Notes under the pieces: generated by a model
The model's database searches: none
Told to the model about the DNA's origin: nothing
What the model saw: only the letters and a program-made list of their open reading frames with translations
Source of the DNA: Winogradskyella ouciana
GTDB lineage: Bacteria; Bacteroidota; Bacteroidia; Flavobacteriales; Flavobacteriaceae
Direction of reading: 5' to 3'
Length of the DNA: 64,000 nucleotides
Assembly: GCF_009709615.1 (NCBI RefSeq)
Contig: NZ_WJYA01000004.1
Span: 744,001-808,000 of the forward strand
Part shown: piece by piece, positions 33,818 to 42,070 of the stretch
Layout: the number at the start of each line of letters is the position of its first letter
Position numbering within the stretch: the stretch's first letter is position 1
Program-made: the position numbers and the translations under genes

Positions 33818-35107
33818 GTGAAACTTCCTAAATTTCTTAGTGGTAATACAGTTCTTAAGATTACATCGCTTAACGCTGTAGTTATAACTATTAGGCTTGT
33901 TGTTTCTGTATTTATTCAACGCTTATTAGCAATTACAGTTGGTGAAGCTGGTATTGCTAGTATTGGACAGGTTAGAAACGTTATGGTGATGCTTACCAGC
34001 ACATCTACTATGGGAATCTTTAGTGGTGTGGTAAAATATGTAGCTGAGTATAAAGAAGATAAGCCAGAACTTGCTAAACTTTTTTCTACGGCAACGATTT
34101 TTGTTATCATCGGTTGTGTTGTTTCTGCTTTAATCTTGTTTATTGGGTCAAGCTATTTTTCTAATTATCTTTTTAAGTCAGATGACTTCGTATATGTATT
34201 TAAGTTATTGGCTGTAATTGTTCCTTTTATAGCTGTTAGTAGAACTATTAATGGTATTGTTAGTGGCCTTTCGGATTATAAGAAATACGCTAAAATTGAA
34301 CTTATAAGTTATCTCTTAGCTACAGTTGCTATTCTTATAGGTCTGTATACGTCAAAATTAGAAGGTGTAATTATCGCAATTGCAATTGCACCAATGATTC
34401 AACTTGTTGTTTTAGGTTTTGTGTTTGGCGAAACATTAAGGGAATATATGAGTTTTAAGAGTTTAAAATTCAACCTTATTTATAAGAACAAACTTTTGGC
34501 ATTTACTCTAATGTCTTTTGTTTCTGCATTTTTACTCAATTATATTGAAATTAACATCAGAACAACTGTAGCCAATGAAATTAATATTAATGAAGCGGGT
34601 TATTGGACAGCGATTACATTTATTTCAAAAAACTACATGGTATTTGCAACAGGCTTGTTTACACTGTATGTAATACCAAAATTTGCAAATATCCACAACA
34701 AAAAGGATTTTAAAAATGAAGTCTTTAGTATCTATAAAACCATTTTGCCAATCTTTGGGTTGGGTATGTTATTGGTTTACCTATTTAGAAATCTAATAAT
34801 AGAAATTATCTATCCGGATTTTACAGGAATGGAACCCTTATTTAAATGGCAGTTATTGGGTGATTTTATTCGTCTGTGTGCATTGGTGTTAGCGCATCAG
34901 TTTTTAGCAAAACGATTGGTTAAGAGCTTTGTTGTTACGGAGATTATTTCATTGGTGTTATTTTTTGTACTTACCAAAATATTTATTCAGTATTATGGTA
35001 CAGAAGGTGTTGTAATGGCACATTTAGTACGTTTTGTTATATACTTTGCCATTGTGATATTTGTTATCAGATTGTATTACAGTAATAAACAATCAAAGCC
35101 GTCTTAG
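33818..35107 (+). CDS. Wzx-type oligosaccharide flippase, copy 2
   Basis: 429 residues, start GTG, 11 bases after copy 1. It shares with copy 1 the blocks INEAGYWTAITFISKNY, FKNEVFSIYKTILPIF and LLGDFIRLCALVLAHQFLAKR at the same positions, so the pair comes from a duplication, now strongly diverged. About twelve helices. It may flip a different glycan or form a pair with copy 1; neither can be settled from sequence. It ends 4 bases from a convergent glycosyltransferase gene. Confidence 0.9.
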   Translation: MKLPKFLSGNTVLKITSLNAVVITIRLVVSVFIQRLLAITVGEAGIASIGQVRNVMVMLTSTSTMGIFSGVVKYVAEYKEDKPELAKLFSTATIFVIIGCVVSALILFIGSSYFSNYLFKSDDFVYVFKLLAVIVPFIAVSRTINGIVSGLSDYKKYAKIELISYLLATVAILIGLYTSKLEGVIIAIAIAPMIQLVVLGFVFGETLREYMSFKSLKFNLIYKNKLLAFTLMSFVSAFLLNYIEINIRTTVANEININEAGYWTAITFISKNYMVFATGLFTLYVIPKFANIHNKKDFKNEVFSIYKTILPIFGLGMLLVYLFRNLIIEIIYPDFTGMEPLFKWQLLGDFIRLCALVLAHQFLAKRLVKSFVVTEIISLVLFFVLTKIFIQYYGTEGVVMAHLVRFVIYFAIVIFVIRLYYSNKQSKPS

Positions 35108-35111
35108 CTTC

Positions 35112-36257
35112 TTATTCTTTGTTTTCTTGCCATGTTTTTAAGTAGTTTTTGGCGGAAGATATATAATTATGGTGCTCTTCTATAAATTGTCTGGCATTTT
35201 TCGAAATTTCAGTAATCTTATTAGGATTATTAATTAACCATTCCAGTTTTTTTGCAATATGCGTAGCGTTAGGCAATGCGTTGATTGCAACAGTGTCTTC
35301 TTCAACGTTATAATAATTTGACCATTCTTTTTCTGCACCTGTAAACACAACCTTACCTTGTGCCATAGCTTCAAGAGCATTGTAACCTTGGTCGTATGCA
35401 TAAATTTGGTCGAAAACAATATGAGCTCCATCTAAGGCTTTTATGTAATCCTTATACGGCATACTTCTAACAGTTATGATTTTTATTCGTTCACTATAAT
35501 TAGCACTTAAGATTTCTAAGGCTTCTTCAAAAATGTCATTCCCTTTTTTGTAGTAATTGCTTGAGTTAATGCCATGAAAAATAATAATCTTCTCTTCGGT
35601 CTTTGGTCTTTTATACGTTAAAACATCCGTATTTACAGGATTTGGTATTAGTCCTAAATATTTTGGATGGTTTTTCAATGGTAAATGATAATCTATATCT
35701 GAAGCAATAACACCATTGATATTTTCGTAAATGTGTTTATGAAGCTTTTTAAATTCAGGCTTCAAAAATTTAAGACCATAGGCACTAATAAAAGTTCTAT
35801 CCTTTCCGTTTTTATAAGGTGTTAAGATTGAATATCTTAGTTTATCGGCATTGGCATATGAAACACTTATAAAGTCTGTGCCGCATGACAACAGGTAAAT
35901 ATTATTATTCCATGAAGAGATTAAATCAAAAATATCCTTTTCGATTTTTGCAGTACAACCAAAAGGAGCTTCGTTAATAAACTGTACAAAATCATAATTG
36001 CTCAGCTGCGGTTGCAACCTTTTAACTTGGCTTTTTATGTTAATGGATTCAAGATCAATACCACTAATGAGATATAATAAGTTTTTAATCTTTTGTTTGA
36101 GCCCTGTCTGATATCTTTTCTCAATCAGTAAATCAACATTGTACTTTTTAAACCCGTCAAAAGATGCAACGATGGTGACATCATGGTTCAATCGCAATAG
36201 ACCTTCCTTTAACGAATTATGAAGCCTGCTATATTCGCCAACCAATAAAATTTTCAT
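35112..36257 (-). CDS. GT4-like (GT-B) glycosyltransferase
   Basis: 381 residues, no membrane segments. The N-terminus ILLVGEYSRLHNSLKEGL and the C-terminal YDQGYNALEAMAQGKVVFTG have the GT-B layout with the acidic E-x7-E-like region of GT4 enzymes; IIIFHGINSSNYYKKGNDIF is the linker to the C-terminal Rossmann domain. It stands on the minus strand inside a plus-strand cluster. The start is divergent from the next glycosyltransferase by 35 bases, where two facing promoter boxes lie. Donor and acceptor sugars are unknown. Confidence 0.85.
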   Translation of the reverse strand: MKILLVGEYSRLHNSLKEGLLRLNHDVTIVASFDGFKKYNVDLLIEKRYQTGLKQKIKNLLYLISGIDLESINIKSQVKRLQPQLSNYDFVQFINEAPFGCTAKIEKDIFDLISSWNNNIYLLSCGTDFISVSYANADKLRYSILTPYKNGKDRTFISAYGLKFLKPEFKKLHKHIYENINGVIASDIDYHLPLKNHPKYLGLIPNPVNTDVLTYKRPKTEEKIIIFHGINSSNYYKKGNDIFEEALEILSANYSERIKIITVRSMPYKDYIKALDGAHIVFDQIYAYDQGYNALEAMAQGKVVFTGAEKEWSNYYNVEEDTVAINALPNATHIAKKLEWLINNPNKITEISKNARQFIEEHHNYISSAKNYLKTWQENKE

Positions 36258-36266
36258 TTATATGAT

Positions 36267-36285
36267 TACATTTGCTTCAAAGATA
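36267..36285. promoter_or_regulatory. Overlapping divergent -7 boxes between two glycosyltransferase genes
   Basis: Plus strand TACATTTG (36267-36274), 18 bases before the ATG at 36293, and minus strand TATCTTTG (36285-36278), 20 bases before the ATG at 36257. A minus-strand TTG lies at 36306-36304, 18 bases from its -7 box. The two boxes are only 3 bases apart, so polymerases starting in opposite directions could not occupy both. Confidence 0.55.
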
Positions 36286-36292
36286 ATTTTTA

Positions 36293-37381
36293 ATGATCAA
36301 ATCCAACCCTAAAAAAATATGTATTGTAGTTTCTTCTTTAGGTGCTGGTGGTGCAGAACGCTCTTCTGCTTTATTATCTGAATTATTATTTGATTTAGGT
36401 TATGATGTTCATATTGTTTCGGTAATAGACAGAATAGACTATCCATACAAAGGGGAACTGCTCAATTTGGGTAAGCTAAAATCCAAAGATCACTCTAGTT
36501 TGGGGAGGCTAAAGCGATTACTGGTTTTTAAGAATTACCTTAAGGAAAATAACTTTGATTATGTTATTGATAATAGAACTCGAATAGGATTGTTCAAAGA
36601 GTTTGTTATATCTAAATGGGTTTACAATGCAAAAAGAACGATTTATTGTATTCGCAGTTACAAAACAGAGGCATACATTAATCCAAGCCATTTTATCGGG
36701 AAGGTTTTGTATGGCTCTGCATTTAAGATTGTTGCAGTTTCTAATGCTATATGTGATAAACTTAAGGAGAGTTATAATTTCAAAAATTTAGAAGTAATAC
36801 ATAATCCGGTTGTAGAAAATTATGAAAGCCGAAAAACCGAAAAATCAAAAACAGGTAGTTATGCCCTTTTTTATGGGCGATTAGATGATGCTGTAAAAAA
36901 CGTTTCTTTATTGTTAGAAGCTTATTCTCAATCAAGACTGCCTCAAACAGGTATAAAGCTAAAAATATTAGGAAATGGAAAAGATAAAGAAATGTTGCAA
37001 AGGAAAACCGATGATCTAAATTTGGAGCCTTATGTTGAATTTTTAGGCTTTAAGGAAAATCCTTATGATTTGGTTGAGTCTGCATATTTTACGGTCTTAA
37101 CAAGTAGGTATGAAGGCTTTCCAAGAGTTTTGGTAGAGTCTCTCGCTCTTGGTGTACCAGTAATTTCTGTAGATTGTAAATCTGGTCCAGATGAAATTAT
37201 TATCAACGAGCAAAATGGGCTTTTAGTTGAAAATCATAATATCGAAGTTTTGGCAAATGCCATGAACAGAATGCTAGAGGATAAAGATTTATACTTACAT
37301 TGTAAGTCTAATGCAAGAGCTAGCGTTGAGAAGTTTTCGAAAGCGGAAATTGGTCAACAATGGAAAAAATTATTGGAGTAA
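36293..37381 (+). CDS. GT4 glycosyltransferase
   Basis: 362 residues, soluble GT-B enzyme. The N-terminus has VVSSLGAGGAERSSALLSEL, the donor site has ALFYGRLDDAVKN and LTSRYEGFPRVLVESLALGVP with the E-x7-E motif of GT4. The motif GGAERS is shared by transferases that add galactose or N-acetylgalactosamine-type sugars to lipid-linked oligosaccharides, but specificity is not certain. It is followed 4 bases later by the FdtA-type gene, forming one unit. Confidence 0.9.
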   Translation: MIKSNPKKICIVVSSLGAGGAERSSALLSELLFDLGYDVHIVSVIDRIDYPYKGELLNLGKLKSKDHSSLGRLKRLLVFKNYLKENNFDYVIDNRTRIGLFKEFVISKWVYNAKRTIYCIRSYKTEAYINPSHFIGKVLYGSAFKIVAVSNAICDKLKESYNFKNLEVIHNPVVENYESRKTEKSKTGSYALFYGRLDDAVKNVSLLLEAYSQSRLPQTGIKLKILGNGKDKEMLQRKTDDLNLEPYVEFLGFKENPYDLVESAYFTVLTSRYEGFPRVLVESLALGVPVISVDCKSGPDEIIINEQNGLLVENHNIEVLANAMNRMLEDKDLYLHCKSNARASVEKFSKAEIGQQWKKLLE

Positions 37382-37385
37382 TTGA

Positions 37386-37793
37386 ATGAAAACGATAGGA
37401 GATAGTAAAATTATTGAAATACCTAAAGTACACGATGAGCGCGGTTCGCTTGCGGTTATTGAAAAACAGGTTGTTCCGTTTGCTATAAAACGGGTATACT
37501 ATTTATATGATGTTCCTAGTGATAGCTACAGAGGAGGTCATGCGCATAAAGAACAAGAGTCTGTAATTATTGCGCTTAGCGGAAGCTTTGAAGTGATTAT
37601 AGATGACGGTAAATCGCGTAAACGGATTATGCTTAACAAACCAACACAGGGTTTGTATCTACCTACAAATATCTGGCGCGAAATTGATAATTTTTCTTCA
37701 GGTGCGGTTTGCTTGGTTTTGGCTTCTACCACTTACAACGAAGATGAGTATATTAGAGAGTACGAGACGTTTATAAATCAGTCCTTAGGGTAA
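37386..37793 (+). CDS. fdtA: FdtA/WxcM-like dTDP-4-keto-6-deoxyhexose 3,4-ketoisomerase
   Basis: 135 residues, a single cupin. The key motif is YRGGHAHKEQ with His52 and His54, preceded by DERGSLAVIE and followed by KPTQGLYLPTNIWREIDNF, all typical of FdtA and the WxcM ketoisomerase domain. It converts dTDP-4-keto-6-deoxyglucose to the 3-keto isomer, the step before transamination by the FdtB-like enzyme encoded at 31374. The product would be a Fuc3N- or Qui3N-type sugar depending on epimer specificity, which I cannot read. The gene overlaps the convergent GT2 gene by 16 bases. Confidence 0.9.
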   Translation: MKTIGDSKIIEIPKVHDERGSLAVIEKQVVPFAIKRVYYLYDVPSDSYRGGHAHKEQESVIIALSGSFEVIIDDGKSRKRIMLNKPTQGLYLPTNIWREIDNFSSGAVCLVLASTTYNEDEYIREYETFINQSLG

Positions 37794-38698
37794 TAGACCT
37801 TTTCTCCTTTTAATGATTTTAATTTTATCAATAGTTTGAGAAGCCATTTAGGACTTTTTAATAACAAATTCTTCCGAGTACTTAGTGTATTGATATCTAT
37901 ATGAGATTTAAAATAGTTGAAGCTTTTATTATCACTTTGTAGTTTGCTTAAAATAGCCATAGAATAACGATTACGATCTAAGTAAGCTTTTATGTATTTG
38001 TTATTCTGTTCTTCTTTAAGGTACTTATCATATTTAGGTTTTTTATCTAATCCAAAAGTAGTGTTAGAAAGACTCGAAGGGCTATAGTTATAGATTACTA
38101 GTTGTTTGTTTATAAATAGTATATCATAATGTAACCCAAAACGAATCCACATATCTGTATCTTGACCCGAAATGATTAAAGGATCAAAATACCCTGTTTT
38201 TTCTAATATTGATTTGTGAAACACTACACTAGAACTCGTAAGTAATGAATATTTTTGACTGGCTTCAAAATAATTGTAACTTTTGTAAAGCCCTGATCGC
38301 TTAAAATTATATATTACAGGAACAGTCTTATGTTCATATTTTTGGGAAATGGCTGTAGCAAAAATTTTGTGTTCAGGAAATTTTAAAATAGCTGTATGTA
38401 TCGTTTTGAGATATTCTTTATCCCAAATATCATCTCCATCCAATAAAGCTATATAGCTGTATTTAGCCGCTTTAATTCCGGTGTTCCTAGCAACAGATGC
38501 ACCTTGGTTCTCAGTCGTTATAAGTCTAACCCGAGTGTCTTTGAATGAATTAATAATAGTCTCGCTTTCATCTGTAGAGCCATCATTGACTACAATGATC
38601 TCTAAATCTTTAAATGATTGGTTTAGCACACTGCTCAGGGTATTTTTTATAAAATCCGCTTTATTGTATACCGTTATGACAATTGAAAAAAAAGACAC
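37778..38698 (-). CDS. GT2 glycosyltransferase
   Basis: 306 residues, start GTG. The GT-A domain has SIVITVYNKADFI, VVNDGSTDESE and LLDGDDIWDKEY, the standard nucleotide-sugar and metal motifs of family GT2. There are no clear membrane helices. The start codon overlaps the stop of the preceding GT2 gene by one base (TAGTG), so the two are coupled. The acceptor is unknown. Confidence 0.9.
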   Translation of the reverse strand: MSFFSIVITVYNKADFIKNTLSSVLNQSFKDLEIIVVNDGSTDESETIINSFKDTRVRLITTENQGASVARNTGIKAAKYSYIALLDGDDIWDKEYLKTIHTAILKFPEHKIFATAISQKYEHKTVPVIYNFKRSGLYKSYNYFEASQKYSLLTSSSVVFHKSILEKTGYFDPLIISGQDTDMWIRFGLHYDILFINKQLVIYNYSPSSLSNTTFGLDKKPKYDKYLKEEQNNKYIKAYLDRNRYSMAILSKLQSDNKSFNYFKSHIDINTLSTRKNLLLKSPKWLLKLLIKLKSLKGEKVYYPKD

Positions 38699-39561
38699 TA
38701 ATGTTTTTGTTTTAGTTTACAAAAGTAACCCAACTTATAAAAATCGAATAAACGCATGGATGGATAGGACGATTTTAAGTTTTTTAATAATAAAGGTTTT
38801 GTAAGGATAAATAACATTATAACTAGTCCACTAAGTTTTAGAGAATTAATTTTATTTGAATATTTAACAACAGAGCTGTCTTGTATAAGTTTTTCATTAG
38901 ATTTTACCAGATGATGCAAATTCTGCAAACCTTGTTCTGTCTTTTTTATAAAAGTATCCGCATCTTCTTTACTATCATGTATAACGGGAGTGTCGATAAA
39001 ACTAGGTTTTATACCTTCTGCTTTTAGAGTATTAAAAAATAATAGATCTTCATAACCATAGGTTTTTATGCTTTCATTAAATGGGCACTTGAGAATTACG
39101 GATTTCTTTATTAAAAAATTAGCCGAAGAAAGTACCTTGTTACTCTTGTGGGACTCTCTCTCTTTTGTGTATATCCATCTGAGTTTATACGGTTTTTTGG
39201 CTGCGACCTTTTCTCCAATCATTCCACCAATTACCACATCTTTTTCTTTGTGCTCGATATAGGAAGCGATGTATTCTTTTGATTTAGGAAATGTGCCAGC
39301 ATCTATAAAAAGAAGTGTATTGTATTGTGCTTTATTAGCTAACAGATTCCTTATGGCACTGCGTCCAATATTTTCTTTCAGGACGATTAACTTAATATTA
39401 GAAAATGCCTTTACTTTTTCGGTACTATCAAATCTAATATCTGATGCATCATCAATTACAATAATTTCAAATTTAATATGACATTTTATGGCCTGTGCAT
39501 GTACTTCTTCAACTAAGGGAAGAATATTGTAATTATATACTGGTATCAGTATAGATAGCAT
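38698..39561 (-). CDS. GT2 glycosyltransferase
   Basis: 287 residues. SILIPVYNYNI, VIDDASDIRFD and FIDAGTFPKS give the GT2 pattern, with the second acidic motif reduced to a single Asp (DAG). A GYEDLLFFNTL segment late in the domain (ED motif) is kept. A short hydrophobic stretch near residues 245-260 may attach it to the membrane. It is followed directly by another GT2 gene. It sits between the cluster and ftsE. Confidence 0.88.
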   Translation of the reverse strand: MLSILIPVYNYNILPLVEEVHAQAIKCHIKFEIIVIDDASDIRFDSTEKVKAFSNIKLIVLKENIGRSAIRNLLANKAQYNTLLFIDAGTFPKSKEYIASYIEHKEKDVVIGGMIGEKVAAKKPYKLRWIYTKERESHKSNKVLSSANFLIKKSVILKCPFNESIKTYGYEDLLFFNTLKAEGIKPSFIDTPVIHDSKEDADTFIKKTEQGLQNLHHLVKSNEKLIQDSSVVKYSNKINSLKLSGLVIMLFILTKPLLLKNLKSSYPSMRLFDFYKLGYFCKLKQKH

Positions 39562-39573
39562 TATTTGTAAAGA

Positions 39574-40257
39574 TTAGTTCTTACGTTGCACTACCTCAAA
39601 AACCTTGTTTTCATCACACTTTAAGGTTTTACTCGGATATTTTAAAAGCAAAGCATAATCGTGCGTTGCCATCAAAATAGTATTTCCATTTTTATTAATG
39701 TCTTGTAATACTTTCATAACCTCAATACTTGTCTGTGGGTCAAGGTTACCTGTTGGCTCATCTGCTAATATCAATTCAGGATCGTTAAGTAACGCACGTG
39801 CAATGGCGATGCGTTGTTGTTCTCCGCCAGAAAGTTCATGAGGGAACTTAAATCCTTTAGTTTTCATGGCGACCTTATCCAATACACTTTCAATACGTTC
39901 CTTAATCTTATCCTTATCTTTCCAACCCGTGGCTTTAAGAACAAATTCAAGATTGCCATTTATAGTTCGGTCTGGTAAAAGCTTAAAATCCTGAAATACG
40001 ATACCCAATTTTCTACGTAAAAACGGAATATCTTTTTCCTTCATGGTTCTAAGGTTAAAATCTACGACATTGCCTTCACCTTCGGTGAGTTCTAGATCGC
40101 CATAAAGGGTTTTCATAAAACTACTTTTACCGCTTCCGGTTTTACCAATGAGATAAACAAAATCTCCTTTTTTCATTTCAAAATTTATATTGGCAAGTAC
40201 CATGCTATCACCTTGGTAAATCGTCGCATCTTTAAGTTGTAAAACCGTTTCGGACAT
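39574..40257 (-). CDS. ftsE: Cell-division ABC transporter ATP-binding protein FtsE
   Basis: 227 residues. Walker A GKTGSGKS is at 38-45, the ABC signature is LSGGEQQR, Walker B is [12 protein letters not shown] and the switch histidine is MATHDYALL. The overall sequence ([29 protein letters not shown]) is that of FtsE, which with FtsX couples divisome state to peptidoglycan hydrolases. No ftsX is adjacent; the FtsX-like permease at 52945 is of the LolC/E-like long type and not an obvious partner. Confidence 0.93.
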   Translation of the reverse strand: MSETVLQLKDATIYQGDSMVLANINFEMKKGDFVYLIGKTGSGKSSFMKTLYGDLELTEGEGNVVDFNLRTMKEKDIPFLRRKLGIVFQDFKLLPDRTINGNLEFVLKATGWKDKDKIKERIESVLDKVAMKTKGFKFPHELSGGEQQRIAIARALLNDPELILADEPTGNLDPQTSIEVMKVLQDINKNGNTILMATHDYALLLKYPSKTLKCDENKVFEVVQRKN

Positions 40258-40355
40258 ATTTTTTATTCAAATTAAGTATGTGTAAATGTATTGTTTAATA
40301 TTTCAAATCCCAAATGCAATTTCTACCTTGGCATAGTAATTGAAAAGCTACTTTC

Positions 40356-41954
40356 ATGAGACATTCAATTAGTTTATTGGTACTGTTTTTTACTATATGT
40401 TCTTTTGGACAAAAAGAGTTTCATGTCTTTCCGATAGATGGTAAATCAATCCAAGGTTCTCCAAATGGCGATGGTAGCCTCAACAATCCATGGGATTTGC
40501 AAACTGCATTATCACAATCTTCAGAACGTGTAAATGGTGGTGATATTATTTGGTTGCATAAGGGAATTTATACAGGTAAATTTAAAAGTACTTTAGAATC
40601 TACAATAAAGGGTAAATATATAAGCGTAGTAGCATATAAGAACGACAAAGTTGTTCTCAATGGAAATGTTGATAGTAACAAAAATTATGTGCTCGAAGTT
40701 AACGGAAGCAATGTCATTTATAAGAATTTTGAGATTACATTTTTAGGAAACTTTTCACGATCAAAATCAGTCAAAAATTTCAGAGCTGTTGCAGGCCTTA
40801 ATCATATGAAAGGGGAGGATTGTAAATTTCAGAAACTGGTAATTCACAACGTTCCTGGTTCTGGTATAGGCTCATGGAAAGCTACAGGAGGATCTATAAT
40901 TGAGGATTGTATGATTTTCAATAATGGTTATCAAGGTACTCGTGGGCATGGAGTGGGTATTTATGTTCAGAATGAAAGTGATAAGACGAGAATTATTAGA
41001 AATAATATCATTTTCAATAATTATTACAAAGGCATAGAAGTGTGGTCAGCTACCTCTGGAACTAAACGAGAATTTGTTAAGAATGTATCACTAACCGATA
41101 ATATTATATTCAATAATGGTGCACCTACTGGTAGGCCTTGTTCAAACCTTATTGTTGCTTCTGGAGATGCTGATGGTATCAATGTGGCCAAGAATATAAA
41201 AGTTAAAGACAACGTGCTTTATCACAATACTGATTTTACGGATTTTAAGAATTTTGGTTATGGTAATTCGCTGACTCTAGGTTATACACCAAAAGCATTA
41301 GTAGAAGATATAACCATTACGGATAATGTTATAATTGGAAGAAACAACGCCTTAAACATTATGCACGCTAAGTCTCTGGTGTTTAAAAACAATACAGTTT
41401 ATACAGGCTATGTGCATTTAGCAACATCTAGTCTTCCTGCACTAGAAATGGGTCGCTTGAGTTTTAACAACAATAGATTCCATACTAGAAAAACGGCAGG
41501 ATTAAGAGTATTAAAACATAAAGATTACAAACTTTCGGACTGGAAAACCACTTTTGGTATAGATGAAAATAGCGAGTGGAAACAACTAAAGGATTTCCAA
41601 ATCAACCCAGTTTTAAAAGTAGTAGAGCTCAAAACGAAAAAAAATCATTTCAATGTGGCATTGCTTCAAAAAGAAGGAAAAGATGTTACGGTAGATTTTA
41701 GTGAGTTTGATATTGAGGAAGGTTCATCGTATAAAATCTACGATATTGAAAATAGAACCGTAGTAGTTAAATCTGGCGAGATTTCAAAAGATATGAAAGT
41801 AACATTCCCAATGGGATTAAAGGCTTTTGAAAAACCGACACATAACACTATGGCAACAAAAACCTCCAGTAATTTTGGAGTCTTTAGAGTTGAGTTTGAA
41901 ACGCCAAAGAAAAAGGAAGGATTTTTTAAACGATTCTTTGGCTGGCTATTTTAA
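40356..41954 (+). CDS. Secreted right-handed parallel beta-helix protein
   Basis: 532 residues with a signal peptide (about 1-18, ending CSFGQ). Residues about 40-400 are a beta-helix of the pectate-lyase type with repeated asparagine-rich turns (RNNIIFNNYYKG, LTDNIIFNN, KDNVLYHN, ITDNVIIGR, FKNNTVYTG). The N-terminal GSPNGDGSLNNPWDLQTAL is found in many polysaccharide lyases and in secreted carbohydrate-binding relatives. Catalytic residues cannot be placed. The C-terminus ends in a basic-aromatic tail (FFKRFFGWLF) and shows no type IX sorting domain. It lies next to the polysaccharide cluster. Confidence 0.85.
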   Translation: MRHSISLLVLFFTICSFGQKEFHVFPIDGKSIQGSPNGDGSLNNPWDLQTALSQSSERVNGGDIIWLHKGIYTGKFKSTLESTIKGKYISVVAYKNDKVVLNGNVDSNKNYVLEVNGSNVIYKNFEITFLGNFSRSKSVKNFRAVAGLNHMKGEDCKFQKLVIHNVPGSGIGSWKATGGSIIEDCMIFNNGYQGTRGHGVGIYVQNESDKTRIIRNNIIFNNYYKGIEVWSATSGTKREFVKNVSLTDNIIFNNGAPTGRPCSNLIVASGDADGINVAKNIKVKDNVLYHNTDFTDFKNFGYGNSLTLGYTPKALVEDITITDNVIIGRNNALNIMHAKSLVFKNNTVYTGYVHLATSSLPALEMGRLSFNNNRFHTRKTAGLRVLKHKDYKLSDWKTTFGIDENSEWKQLKDFQINPVLKVVELKTKKNHFNVALLQKEGKDVTVDFSEFDIEEGSSYKIYDIENRTVVVKSGEISKDMKVTFPMGLKAFEKPTHNTMATKTSSNFGVFRVEFETPKKKEGFFKRFFGWLF

Positions 41955-42070
41955 CATTTAATAAGTTAGTTTATAATTATACAGAGTTTTCACCGTTATA
42001 GATTTTGTATTGAATTATATTTACATTAATTACAATTCATCATAAAAATAATAATCAAAAAACGAAGCAA

